DNA of 64,000 bases from Prevotella sp. DNF00663. Its GTDB lineage: Bacteria; Bacteroidota; Bacteroidia; Bacteroidales; Bacteroidaceae. The stretch spans positions 1-64,000 of the forward strand of contig NZ_KQ960590.1 of assembly GCF_001553265.1 (NCBI RefSeq), read 5' to 3'. The translations under genes and the position numbers were made by a program. How positions within the stretch are numbered: position 1 is the first letter of the stretch; the number at the start of each line of letters is the position of its first letter. Shown here one piece after another: positions 35,970 through 45,308 of the stretch. Under the pieces are notes generated by a model that saw only the letters and a list, made by a program, of their open reading frames with translations, was not told the DNA's origin and did no database searches.

Positions 35970-36717
35970 CTTCTATATATTGTTCCATAAACATGTGCTC
36001 ACCATCAAACACTGCGTAGGTAAACTGCCATATCCAATCACCCAAAATCATCATCCGAGCCTTCTTGCTAAGCATCAAGTCGAGTTCTATATGGCGATGG
36101 CCGTAAAGGAAATAGTCTATGTCGGCGTGCGTCTTCATGTACTCTTTGGTGAAAAGAACGAGATATTCCTTGTGCTCACCCATATAAGGAGCCTCCTTAC
36201 CATCGGCTCTTTTCAACCTACTATGCTTGGCCCAATTAAGCCCAAGAGCCATTCCCCAACGCGGATGGATGGCACATAGCAGGCGTTGACAGGTGTGGTT
36301 GTGGAATACTTTACGCAAGAATTTGAACTTATTATCGGGATCTCCGAGTCCATCTCCATGTGCCAAGAAGAACACTTTGCCGTATATCTCGGTGGTTAAA
36401 GGCTTGGTATGCACAATGAGACCACACTCTTCTGCCAAATAACCATACGTCCAAATGTCGTGATTACCGGTAAAGAAGTGTACTTCCACGCCATTATCAG
36501 TCAGCTCGCTCAGCTTCCCAAGGAAACGCGTATAGCCTTTTGGAACCACATAACGGTATTCGTTCCAGAAGTCAAACATGTCTCCGAGCAGGTAGATAGC
36601 CGATGCCTTGTCCTTAATACTGTCAAGGAAACGCACCAGCCGACGCTCTTGCGTACGACCATGCTCTATGGCTAGCGATCCCAAATGGGCGTCTGAAAGG
36701 AAGTATACATTCTTCAT
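35953..36717 (-). CDS. lpxH: UDP-2,3-diacylglucosamine diphosphatase-like metallophosphoesterase
   Basis: LpxH cleaves UDP-2,3-diacylglucosamine to lipid X in lipid A synthesis, at the inner face of the inner membrane. The 254-residue product has the calcineurin-type metal ligands: SDAHLG (Asp9, His11), LLGDMFDFW (Asp46), FTGNHDIWTYG (Asn85, His86), FLAHGDGLG and YGHRHIEL. Length fits LpxH. The start MKNVYFLSDAHLG at 36717 is preferred; a Met two codons earlier is possible. It follows a DUF59 gene by a few bases and ends in a terminator hairpin. Confidence 0.83.
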   Translation of the reverse strand: MKNVYFLSDAHLGSLAIEHGRTQERRLVRFLDSIKDKASAIYLLGDMFDFWNEYRYVVPKGYTRFLGKLSELTDNGVEVHFFTGNHDIWTYGYLAEECGLIVHTKPLTTEIYGKVFFLAHGDGLGDPDNKFKFLRKVFHNHTCQRLLCAIHPRWGMALGLNWAKHSRLKRADGKEAPYMGEHKEYLVLFTKEYMKTHADIDYFLYGHRHIELDLMLSKKARMMILGDWIWQFTYAVFDGEHMFMEQYIEGETQP

Positions 36718-36730
36718 GGGCATGCAAAAT

Positions 36731-37051
36731 TTAGTCGAAACCGAGTTCCACGCGAGCTTCTTCGCTCATCATACTTTGGTCCCAAGCAGGTTCAAACACC
36801 AGATTCACACTGCTGGATACCACTCCTTCGACGCTATCTATCTTTGTTCTAACGTCTTCAAGAATGAAATCGGCAGCCGGACATGAGGGTGATGTGAAGG
36901 TCATATCAACCTCCACATTACCATCTTCTTGCACATCTACTTTGTAAATCATGCCTAAATCCCAGATATTCACAGGTATTTCAGGATCGTAGACGGTCTT
37001 CAACACGTCCACGATACGCTCTTCTATTGCTATTTTTTGTTCTTGTGTCAT
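36731..37051 (-). CDS. MIP18/DUF59 family protein (SufT/PaaD-like)
   Basis: The 106-residue protein has VYDPEIPVNIWDLGMIYKVDV and the motif FTSPSCPAAD (Cys57) followed by VNLVFEPAWDQSMMSEEARVELG. This single-domain family helps iron-sulfur cluster maturation. It is immediately upstream of lpxH and probably shares its promoter, although the two functions are not obviously linked. Full length for the family. Confidence 0.9.
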   Translation of the reverse strand: MTQEQKIAIEERIVDVLKTVYDPEIPVNIWDLGMIYKVDVQEDGNVEVDMTFTSPSCPAADFILEDVRTKIDSVEGVVSSSVNLVFEPAWDQSMMSEEARVELGFD

Positions 37052-37093
37052 TGCTAAGTCTATTAATACACCTTCTTAACCACGTTCTTTTTA

Positions 37094-37124
37094 CAAAGAT
37101 AACGTTTTCGATGAATCCCACAAA
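37094..37124 (-). promoter_or_regulatory. Promoter of the DUF59-lpxH pair
   Basis: On the minus strand TTTG (37124-37121), 19 bases, then TATCTTTG (37101-37094), 43 bases before the DUF59 start. Confidence 0.78.
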
Positions 37125-37133
37125 GGATTCGTC

Positions 37134-40100
37134 TTATTTCTTCAACATCAACTCTACGGCACGTTTCAGTTGTTCATCGTTTCCCTGTAGATAGTCTTCA
37201 GGAGTGTTATATACCTTTATATCGGGCTGCAAAGTGTTGTTTTCGCCATACACACCATGCATATCCCGACAGCCAACTTGCGGGATTCCGAACACCATTT
37301 GGTTGTCCATGAGTCGCTCCCACCACACAGCTGTCATCGTACCTGCTACAGGTCTGCCGATAATCTTGCCTATTCCGAGAGTCTTATAGACGAATGGGAA
37401 ACCATGACCATTGCTGTAATCGTCTTCACAAACCATAACACAAGATGGTTTTACCCACTTGTTCCAAGGGTCGTATCCAATGAATTGGCCACGCGGAACG
37501 AAGCTTTGATACTGCTTACCCGACAGTAATGTGCACAAATCGTCGTGTAACCAACCACCTCCATTGTGTCTTTCGTCGACGATGACGGCCTCTTTCTGTC
37601 GATTCTTATCGCTCAACAACTCACTGAATACAGTGCGATAACTCTCGCTATTCATCGCTTTCACATGCACATAAGCCAATCGTCCGCCCGAAAGACTGTC
37701 TACAATAGCACGGTTACGATCCACCCAACGCTTGTAAAGGAGCTCATCTTGCTGCGATTTAGAGATGGGACGAACGGTCACATCAAACGATTTGCCACCA
37801 TTGTTGACCGTTACTCGTACCGGTTTTCCGGCCTTTCCATCGAGCAACATATCGTAGGCTTTACCTGCTTCTATCCTCTGTCCATCGATAGCTTCGATGA
37901 TACTACCACGCTGAACCTTTGTATTCTTCACGGCAAATGGGCCACGTTTGATGACTTCATCGACTTTCAGACCATCTCCAGTGTACGTTTGGTCGAAGAA
38001 AAGCCCCAATACAGCCGTCTTCAACTTGGCTCCATCGGGATAGAAACGAGCGCCGGTATGCGAAGCATTCAGCTCGCCCAGCATCTCGCTAAGCATGTCT
38101 CGGAAGTCGTAACGGTTGTTGATATAAGGTAAGAAACGCTCGTAGGTGGCGCGATAACCAACCCAATCTACTCCATGCAGATTAGTATCGTAGAATTTAT
38201 CCTTCACTTGTTGCCATACATGGTCAAACAAATACTGTCTCTCTTTATAGGGTTGATAGTTGAATCGAGCCTCAAAACCGATAGCAGAAGAACTCTTCTT
38301 TGCCACATCAAACTTCTTAATGGTAGAGTTGCACAGGTAGATATTCTTGAAATCTTTATCAGCTTGCATACCGCCACGGCCTATATTCTTCTCTACTATC
38401 TCTGTTTTACCATCACGGATCATATGACGCCACAGGTCGTAACCACCTTCAAAAGCGGCTTGATAGTACAACGTATCGCCACCGGGACTAAGAATTGCGT
38501 CACCCATGTGGGAAGAATTGACCGTCAATCTAACCACTCTGTCGCGACAATTATCAAGATCAAACTTCAAAGGTTCCACCTTCTTAGACTTCTTCTCGTC
38601 TTTCTTGGCATCGTCTTTTTTATCTTTCTTCTTCGCTTCATCAAAGAGTCCTTTCTCTTCTTTGGTCATCTTGAACTGCTCGTAAGCATCCAAATCGAAG
38701 AACATCAAGTAGGCATCCGACTCCGAACCCCAACTTCCATGGCTACGGAAACCGGCTCTATCACTCTGGAAGAGCATGGCTTTACCACCCAATACCCACT
38801 TGGCATCACCGTCGTTGTAACCGCTTTCGGTAATATCATGGATTTCTCCGGAACCTGAAGCTGCCACCAGTGCGATGTCACTGTTGTTCCATCCGCCGGT
38901 ACCAATGTAACTACTGAGCAACCATTTACTATCCGGACTCCACTCAAACCACTGGTCGCCGTCACTATAAGAGTACATATACTTACCGTCCATGAGCGTA
39001 CGCAGGGCGTGACTCTTCACATCTACCGCCCTCAATGTGGTGCGATTCTCCAGATAGGCCACCGATTTACCATCGGGACTATAGCGAGGTTGGAACGAAG
39101 TTTGGTCGCTCTTAACCAACTGTTCTTCCTCTATCTCGGTGGCATAAGTGAAGAGTTTCTCTTCCTTTCTCTTAATGGTAGACTGGTAAATCTGCCACAA
39201 TCCACCACGCTCAGAGGCGTAAACAATGCTTCGACCGTCCGGTGCGAAGTCAATACTACGTTCCTGTTCAGGTGTATTGGTGATTTGTTTAGTCGTCTTA
39301 TATTCCACAGAAGTGACGTACACATCGCCATGTAGCACGAAAGCAATTTCCTTTCCACCGGGCGAGACTGCTATTTCCGTCGCACCACGTGTCAAGGTCT
39401 GCCGGTCAAGGTCGATGTCGTTACGGTCGGACACCACTGTTACAGCCACCTTTTTAGGCTGTTGTCCCTCACGAAGGGTGTAAATCTCACCGTCGTAACC
39501 ATAGCACAACATGCCATCGTTGCTACGCGATAAGAATCTCACGGGGTTACCCCTATAACTTGTCAGTTGCTGTTTTCCACTGCCATCTAAATTCCGTCGG
39601 TACACATTAAAAGTTCCGCTCTCCTCACTTAAATAATAATAGGTGTCGCCACTACCCCATACAGGATTGCGGTCTTCACCATTAAAAGAGGTCAATTTGC
39701 TGTATTTACCCTCTCGCTTTACCCATATATCGCGCGTAATAGGCGATGTATGATGCTTTCTCCAAAGATCTTCATAGCCTTTTTGGTCATGATAAAGAAC
39801 GTCGCCACGGCTATTGATGCTCACATCGCACATCGTTAGCTCGGAGAAGAGCGTCGGTCTAGCCATGCCTTCGGTACTCACCTGATATACTTGAGGGAAT
39901 GAACCGCTTGCAAAGATAATAGATTTAGAGGTCGGCATCAAGCTTGTTGAGTACAATACATGCATACCATCGCTGAACGCCATCGGTATTTCGTCGCCGC
40001 TATTATAGGTCAATCGCGTCGGCACACCGCCGTCTTTACCCACTACATATACGTCGAGACTGCCCTCACGACTTGATGCAAAGGCTATTTTTTGGCCGTC

Positions 40101-40328
40101 CGGACTCCATACAGGGTATGAGTCGTAAGCCGAATTGGTTGTTATCTGACGTGCACTTCCGCCCGTCGTGGGCACTGTAAAGATGTCGCCTTTATACGAG
40201 AATGCAATGGTTTGTCCATCAGGAGAGATACGACTATAACGCATCCACAATGGGTTGGTTTGAGCCGAAGCCCATAGCGATGAGGCCAAAGCCACAGCCA
40301 AGAATAGTTGTCTTTTCATATTTGCCAT
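37134..40328 (-). CDS. Exported tricorn-like serine protease (S41)
   Basis: The 1064-residue protein has a signal (about 1-22, SLWASA), a long N-terminal part with beta-propeller blades (SRISPDGQTIAFSYKGDIF, YPVWSPDGQKIAFASSREG, RPRYSPDGKSVAYLENRT type), a Lys-rich linker near 570-600, a helical C1 part containing LNASHTGARF (a candidate catalytic His), a PDZ-like part (RGSIIEAIDGQRI) and the S41 core with VDERHNGGGWLHDD and EDDYSNGHGFPFVY, which should hold the nucleophile Ser, and GTMTAVWWE. Tricorn enzymes trim peptides. It begins four bases after the GH3 gene stop and is the last gene of a GH92-GH3-protease operon; its substrate is not known. Confidence 0.88.
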   Translation of the reverse strand: MANMKRQLFLAVALASSLWASAQTNPLWMRYSRISPDGQTIAFSYKGDIFTVPTTGGSARQITTNSAYDSYPVWSPDGQKIAFASSREGSLDVYVVGKDGGVPTRLTYNSGDEIPMAFSDGMHVLYSTSLMPTSKSIIFASGSFPQVYQVSTEGMARPTLFSELTMCDVSINSRGDVLYHDQKGYEDLWRKHHTSPITRDIWVKREGKYSKLTSFNGEDRNPVWGSGDTYYYLSEESGTFNVYRRNLDGSGKQQLTSYRGNPVRFLSRSNDGMLCYGYDGEIYTLREGQQPKKVAVTVVSDRNDIDLDRQTLTRGATEIAVSPGGKEIAFVLHGDVYVTSVEYKTTKQITNTPEQERSIDFAPDGRSIVYASERGGLWQIYQSTIKRKEEKLFTYATEIEEEQLVKSDQTSFQPRYSPDGKSVAYLENRTTLRAVDVKSHALRTLMDGKYMYSYSDGDQWFEWSPDSKWLLSSYIGTGGWNNSDIALVAASGSGEIHDITESGYNDGDAKWVLGGKAMLFQSDRAGFRSHGSWGSESDAYLMFFDLDAYEQFKMTKEEKGLFDEAKKKDKKDDAKKDEKKSKKVEPLKFDLDNCRDRVVRLTVNSSHMGDAILSPGGDTLYYQAAFEGGYDLWRHMIRDGKTEIVEKNIGRGGMQADKDFKNIYLCNSTIKKFDVAKKSSSAIGFEARFNYQPYKERQYLFDHVWQQVKDKFYDTNLHGVDWVGYRATYERFLPYINNRYDFRDMLSEMLGELNASHTGARFYPDGAKLKTAVLGLFFDQTYTGDGLKVDEVIKRGPFAVKNTKVQRGSIIEAIDGQRIEAGKAYDMLLDGKAGKPVRVTVNNGGKSFDVTVRPISKSQQDELLYKRWVDRNRAIVDSLSGGRLAYVHVKAMNSESYRTVFSELLSDKNRQKEAVIVDERHNGGGWLHDDLCTLLSGKQYQSFVPRGQFIGYDPWNKWVKPSCVMVCEDDYSNGHGFPFVYKTLGIGKIIGRPVAGTMTAVWWERLMDNQMVFGIPQVGCRDMHGVYGENNTLQPDIKVYNTPEDYLQGNDEQLKRAVELMLKK

Positions 40329-40332
40329 TTAT

Positions 40333-42681
40333 TTATTCCTTCACTTCTATGCTACCTTTTAATAATATATTGTCAGAAGAGCTACCCACGAGCACATCGA
40401 AACGCCCCGGTTCCACACGGTGCTGCATGTTTCGGTCTACAATAGAGAGGTCGTCTTGGTCTACAACGAAACAAAAATGCTTGGTCTCACCTTTCTTGAT
40501 CATTGCACGTTCAAAGTGTTTGAGCTGCTTAATGGGCTGAACGGTCGACGCAACCTCATCATGTAAATAGAGCTGAGCCACTTCTTCACCGTCCCGACTA
40601 CCTGTGTTGGTCACGTCAAAACTTACTTCAAATTGCTGATTTCCCATCGACTTAACAGCCAGATTGCTGTATTTGAAAGTGGTATAGCTCAATCCGTAGC
40701 CAAAAGCATAGAGCGGACGAGCCGACATTTCAACATAGTTATGGGTTTCAGGAGCCTTCTTATTATAATAAACCGGCAATTGTCCTACCGCAGCAGGAAC
40801 GCTCACGGGAAGTCGACCGGCTGGATTGTAATCGCCAAAGAGCACATCGGCAATGGCACGACCGCCTTCTTGACCGGGATAATAAGCGGTCAATAGGGCA
40901 TCGGCATGCTCTGCCGACCATGTCTTATCAAGCGGACGGCCTTCGATATATACCACTACTAGTGGCTTACCCGTGGCACGCAGTGCACTAAGCAACTCGT
41001 TTTGGCGTCCCAACAGCGATAAGGTAGCACGATCGAACCCTTCTCCACAGTCCATATCGCTTAGACTTTTGCTGTCGCTCACTGCTGCTCCGGTCTCTTT
41101 ATAGCTTGTCTTAAAGTCGCGAGCACTAGACCCTCCGACCACAGCCACGACCACATCGGCACGCCGCGCAGCCGCCACCGCCTCGTCTATATGTACATCT
41201 ACGGTGTCACGCACGCCACAACCTTTCACGTATTCCACTTTTCCGACACCTATTTTCTGTCTGATTCCATCGAGTACAGTCTTCACATTACCCTCAGCTT
41301 GCGGTGCCGTGTAGTCGCCCAACTGATTGTAATCATTATCCGCATTAGGCCCTACGACAGCCACACGCATGGTCTTCGACAGCGGCAACGTGTTGTGTTT
41401 ATTCTCCAACAGTGTCACAGCAGCCTGCGCCACCCGATAAGCCACATCCATATTCTCGGCCGTCCTCACTTCCTTGGTAGCCTGTTTCGGATCTACATAC
41501 GGATGTTCAAAGAGCCCCATCTCAAACTTCATGCGCAGCACTTGAGCCACAGCAGAGTCGATAAGAGCCTCATCTACCATCTTCTTTTGGCAAGCATCGA
41601 CCAGTGGTTGATATGCCAACGCGCCTAAATCTACATCTACTCCGGCTTTCAAAGCCATGACTCCGGCTTCTTGACGAGTCGCCGCCACGTGGTGAGTCTG
41701 CCAAATACCATCGATACTATACAAGTCTGACACCACGAAACCGCGAAATTTCCAATCTTGTCGCAGCACTTTCTTCAAGAAATAATCGTTTGCCGTACAG
41801 GGAATACCATCGAGCGAGTTGTACGAAGTCATCACCGATAGGGCGCCGGCATCAATGGCTCTCTTGAATGGTGGGAGGAAATTCTCTTGTATCTCACGCA
41901 TTCCGAGGAACGTAGGATTACCATTCTGCCCACCCTCTGTCGTTCCATAACCGATGAAATGCTTCAATGTTGCTAGCGTAGCATAGGGATTTGAAAGGTT
42001 TCCACCGCCCAGTCCGCGTACCATTGCAGCCCCTATTTCGCCCGAAAGCGTAGGGTCTTCGCCCATCGTTTCTTCCACTCTGCTCCATCGAGGGTCACGA
42101 CTCAGGTCGAGCACAGGGCCATAACTGATGTGTCCACCCTGCAAACGTATCTCCTTGGCAATCACCTTTCCGGCTGCTTCTATGAGCATCGGACTCCACG
42201 TGGCAGCCATTCCAAAACCCGTAGGGAATACAGTCGTGCCGATAGCCATGTGTCCATGGGGAGCCTCTTCTGCCAAAAATAGTGGAATACCAAGCCGTGA
42301 TTTCTCCATCACATACTTCTGCATGGCATTGCCGGCCTTGGCAGCCAACTCCGGATTCAAGCCGTTTGAGAGCGATTTACGAGTCCAAGGGTCGGCACGA
42401 TAGGTACCCCACAGCATGCCCACATGCTCTTGTCCCACTTCTTTTTCAAACAAGGCTGAAGGCACAACCTTCTTGCCTTGTATATCATAATAGTTCCAAG
42501 CCAGCGTACAACGCAACTGCCCTACTTTCTCTTCGAGTGTCATGCGCGACAGCAAATCGCTCACACGCACACTGATAGGTAGATTAGCTTGTTGATAAGG
42601 GAATTTCTTTTGGGCAGCCATAGCGTTCCCTGCCATGCAGAGCGACACCACGGCACAAAGTAGTCTGTCTCTATTTTTCAT
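40333..42681 (-). CDS. Exported GH3 beta-glucosidase (BglX-type)
   Basis: The 782-residue protein has a signal (about 1-22, AMAA). The GH3 N-terminal domain includes LSRMTLEEKVGQL, LDLSRDPRWSRVEETMGEDP, LKHFIGYG and GFVVSDLYSIDG, where Asp319 is the nucleophile. The GH3 C-terminal domain and a fibronectin-III-like end (VEPGRFDVLVGSSSDN) follow. Length and layout fit beta-glucosidases such as BglX, although beta-xylosidase or glucosaminidase activity is possible in this family. Its start overlaps the GH92 stop by 11 bases and the tricorn-like gene starts four bases after its stop. Confidence 0.92.
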   Translation of the reverse strand: MKNRDRLLCAVVSLCMAGNAMAAQKKFPYQQANLPISVRVSDLLSRMTLEEKVGQLRCTLAWNYYDIQGKKVVPSALFEKEVGQEHVGMLWGTYRADPWTRKSLSNGLNPELAAKAGNAMQKYVMEKSRLGIPLFLAEEAPHGHMAIGTTVFPTGFGMAATWSPMLIEAAGKVIAKEIRLQGGHISYGPVLDLSRDPRWSRVEETMGEDPTLSGEIGAAMVRGLGGGNLSNPYATLATLKHFIGYGTTEGGQNGNPTFLGMREIQENFLPPFKRAIDAGALSVMTSYNSLDGIPCTANDYFLKKVLRQDWKFRGFVVSDLYSIDGIWQTHHVAATRQEAGVMALKAGVDVDLGALAYQPLVDACQKKMVDEALIDSAVAQVLRMKFEMGLFEHPYVDPKQATKEVRTAENMDVAYRVAQAAVTLLENKHNTLPLSKTMRVAVVGPNADNDYNQLGDYTAPQAEGNVKTVLDGIRQKIGVGKVEYVKGCGVRDTVDVHIDEAVAAARRADVVVAVVGGSSARDFKTSYKETGAAVSDSKSLSDMDCGEGFDRATLSLLGRQNELLSALRATGKPLVVVYIEGRPLDKTWSAEHADALLTAYYPGQEGGRAIADVLFGDYNPAGRLPVSVPAAVGQLPVYYNKKAPETHNYVEMSARPLYAFGYGLSYTTFKYSNLAVKSMGNQQFEVSFDVTNTGSRDGEEVAQLYLHDEVASTVQPIKQLKHFERAMIKKGETKHFCFVVDQDDLSIVDRNMQHRVEPGRFDVLVGSSSDNILLKGSIEVKE

Positions 42682-44956
42682 TTTTGTTAGGTTTACTTAC
42701 AGAGTACGGAGCGTCTACCTGTTGCGTTCCACGTTGCTTGTTAGGAGTAGCCGACATCGTGAATCGGATATTACCACCATTCATTAAGTCGGCATGGCGC
42801 AGGTAGTTATGTGTGTAATTTTGCCCATTCAACAGCATAGAATTGATATAAGGCTCATGACTGTCGGCCTGAATTCTCATCGTTTTTCCATTTTCTAGGT
42901 GCAGTGTCATATCGGTAAAGTAGGGTGTACCGAGCACATACTCGTTGCTACCGGGGCATACCGGATAGAAGCCCATGGCCGAGAAGACATACCAAGCAGA
43001 CGTCTGACCGTTGTCTTCGTCGCCACAATAGCCATCGGGAGCTGCTGTATAGAGTTTGTCCATAGTCGTGCGTACCCACTTCTGAGCCTTCCATGGCTGC
43101 CCACTATAGTTGTAGAGGTAAATCATGTGTTGGATGGGCTGGTTGCCATGTGCATAGTTTCCCATGTTCATAATCTGCATTTCGCGAATCTCATGAATTA
43201 CCTGACCGTAGTAACTATCATCGAACACGGGTGGAAGATTGAACACAGAGTCCATCATTTCATTGAATATCTGCTTGCCACCCATGAGATTAATAAGTCC
43301 TTGAGGGTCGTGGAATACCGACCAAGTGTAGTGCCAACTGTTGCCTTCTGTGAATGCATCGCCCCACTTCAGAGGGTTGAAAGGCGACTGAAACTTACCG
43401 TTCTGCAAACGCCCACGCATCAATCGGCTCTCTCGGTCAAACACATTCCGATAGTTCATGGCACGCTGTCGGTACACTTTCAACTCGCGTTCCGACTTAC
43501 CTAAAGCCTTACCCAGCTGATAGATACACCAGTCATCGTAAGCATACTCCAACGTACGAGCCACGTTCTCATTGATTTTCACGTCGTAAGGCACGTAACC
43601 CAACTTGTTATAATATTCCCAACCGAGTCGGCCGGTAGACGATACGGTGGGATGAACAGCTTGTGTCCCGTGTACAACTGCTTCCCAAAGGGTCTCCACA
43701 TCGTATCCACGAAGCCCTTTCAAGTAAGCATCAGCCACCACCGAAGCGGAGTTGTTGCCCACCATACAACCACGATGACCGGGGCTGGCCCATTCCGGTA
43801 AGAAACCACTTTCTTTATAAGCATTCACCAATCCGGCCTGCATCTTCGTGCTTTGTGACGGATACATCAGGTTCAGCAAGGGGAAAAGGCTACGGAAGGT
43901 ATCCCAGAAACCGGTGTCGGTAAACATATATCCGGGCAACACCTTGCCGTTATAAGGACTGTAGTGCACTGGTTTTCCATCACCATCCAACTCGTAAAAA
44001 CTGCGTGGGAAGAGCAACGAACGATACAAACAAGAATAGAATGTGCGCAGATGGTCGGTAGACGACTCATCGCCAACCTCTATCCTACCCAGCATATCAT
44101 TCCACTGCTGACGACCTTGTGCTTTCAGTTGCGCCATATTCTTACCGTCCAACTCACGTAGATTACGCTCGGCCTGCTTTTCACTGATAAACGACGAAGC
44201 CACGCGTACGCCTACTTTCTCGCCTCGTTTGGTACTAAATGTGACGATAGCACCAGCATGATTACAGCTAGCTTCGGTCTCTCCGCTCAGCAACTCGCCA
44301 TCCTTAGCGATGAGATATTGACTGATAGGATGGTCAAACACCATCACAAAGTAGTTCTTGAAATTATCGGGCACACCGCCACTGTTGCGGGTTGAGTAGC
44401 CTACTATCTTATTCTCGCTCGGTATCACGCGCACCTTCGACCCCTTATCAAAGGCATCGATGACCACGTTTGCCTGATCGGTAGCAGGGAAAGTGAACTC
44501 CATCAAAGCTGCACGCTCTGTCGGTGACAATTCGGCCGTCACGTCGTAATCGGCCAAATACACCTTATAAGCATAGGGAGTGGCCTCTTCCGACTTATGA
44601 GAGAACCAACTGGCGCGTTTCTCTTCGTCGAATATGGGATTGCCAACGGTAGGCATCAACGAGAACTGGCCGTAATCATTGATCCACGGACTGGGCTGAT
44701 GTGTCTGCTTCAAACCACGGATTTGGTATGCCGTATAGCTGTATTGCCATCCATCACCCATCTTTCCGGTCTGCGGAGTCCAAAAGTTCATACCCCAAGG
44801 CATGGCTATAGCAGGATATGTATTACCTGTAGAAAGTTTGAATTCTGATTGTGTACCCACAAGTACACTCACATAATCGACAGCATTTTTTACTCCTACC
44901 GCATGTGAAGCAAAAGTAAACAACGCCGCGAAAATCGCTGCGATTATTCGTTTCAT
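42671..44956 (-). CDS. Exported GH92 alpha-mannosidase
   Basis: GH92 enzymes are calcium-dependent exo-alpha-mannosidases, mostly acting on alpha-1,2 or alpha-1,3 bonds of N-glycans or yeast mannan. The 761-residue protein has a signal (about 1-19), an N-terminal beta domain with LVGTQSEFKLSTGNTYPAIAMPWGM and TPQTGKMGDGWQYSYTAYQIRG, and the (alpha/alpha)6 catalytic part with GFWDTFRSLFPLLNL and the C-terminal signature GYCGDEDNGQTSAWYVFSAMG that holds catalytic acids and metal ligands. First gene of the operon with GH3 and a tricorn-like protease. Linkage preference is not readable. Confidence 0.93.
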   Translation of the reverse strand: MKRIIAAIFAALFTFASHAVGVKNAVDYVSVLVGTQSEFKLSTGNTYPAIAMPWGMNFWTPQTGKMGDGWQYSYTAYQIRGLKQTHQPSPWINDYGQFSLMPTVGNPIFDEEKRASWFSHKSEEATPYAYKVYLADYDVTAELSPTERAALMEFTFPATDQANVVIDAFDKGSKVRVIPSENKIVGYSTRNSGGVPDNFKNYFVMVFDHPISQYLIAKDGELLSGETEASCNHAGAIVTFSTKRGEKVGVRVASSFISEKQAERNLRELDGKNMAQLKAQGRQQWNDMLGRIEVGDESSTDHLRTFYSCLYRSLLFPRSFYELDGDGKPVHYSPYNGKVLPGYMFTDTGFWDTFRSLFPLLNLMYPSQSTKMQAGLVNAYKESGFLPEWASPGHRGCMVGNNSASVVADAYLKGLRGYDVETLWEAVVHGTQAVHPTVSSTGRLGWEYYNKLGYVPYDVKINENVARTLEYAYDDWCIYQLGKALGKSERELKVYRQRAMNYRNVFDRESRLMRGRLQNGKFQSPFNPLKWGDAFTEGNSWHYTWSVFHDPQGLINLMGGKQIFNEMMDSVFNLPPVFDDSYYGQVIHEIREMQIMNMGNYAHGNQPIQHMIYLYNYSGQPWKAQKWVRTTMDKLYTAAPDGYCGDEDNGQTSAWYVFSAMGFYPVCPGSNEYVLGTPYFTDMTLHLENGKTMRIQADSHEPYINSMLLNGQNYTHNYLRHADLMNGGNIRFTMSATPNKQRGTQQVDAPYSVSKPNKNEK

Positions 44957-44990
44957 CTAATATTTAGGTTTGATTGATAATTGTTACTTG

Positions 44991-44998
44991 CAAAGATA
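44991..44998 (-). promoter_or_regulatory. -7 box of the GH92-GH3-tricorn operon
   Basis: CAAAGATA on the plus strand reads TATCTTTG on the minus strand, 35 bases before the GH92 start. A -33 box is only weakly matched near 45017-45020. Confidence 0.6.
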
Positions 44999-45106
44999 AT
45001 CATAAAAAATGAGAGTAAAAACGAATAGAGCGACAGAAAAACAAAGCAAAAACAAGGAATCGTAAGTGAAGAGATAAAGAAACTATCTTGGCTATCATAG
45101 ATATAC

Positions 45107-45240
45107 AACTCGTCTACTTGTCTGCTCGTTCACTTATCTGTCATCTGGCTGCAAAGGCTTGGCAGCGTCGCTGCCTCTGCCTTGCAACATTATTGTCTGC
45201 ACTTTGCAGCATTGCTGTTTGGCTTTTGCAGCAAAACAGG
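45107..45240 (+). repeat. Mosaic intergenic repeat, copy E
   Basis: An AACTCGTCTACTTGT block (from 45107) precedes the core, which has CAGCGTCGCTG, CAACATTATTG and CAGCATTGCTG. The copy ends only about 11 bases before the promoter of the BASS-type transporter gene. Confidence 0.7.
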
Positions 45241-45250
45241 CATGCTATAT

Positions 45251-45281
45251 TTTGCCATGCCACAGGAATATATTACTTTTG
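45251..45281 (+). promoter_or_regulatory. Promoter of the BASS-type transporter gene
   Basis: TTTG (45251-45254), 19 bases, then TACTTTTG (45274-45281), 28 bases before the start codon. Confidence 0.8.
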
Positions 45282-45308
45282 TATAGTTACAATTTAACAC
45301 GCCGATTT

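Noticed and set aside
37566..38858. Two long open frames on the plus strand (188 and 227 codons)
   Set aside because: They lie antisense to the tricorn-like protease, whose domains are complete, and show no protein family pattern.
45088..45297. Open frame upstream of the BASS-type gene
   Set aside because: It runs through repeat copy E and the promoter; similar frames in copies A, B and C are equally accidental.
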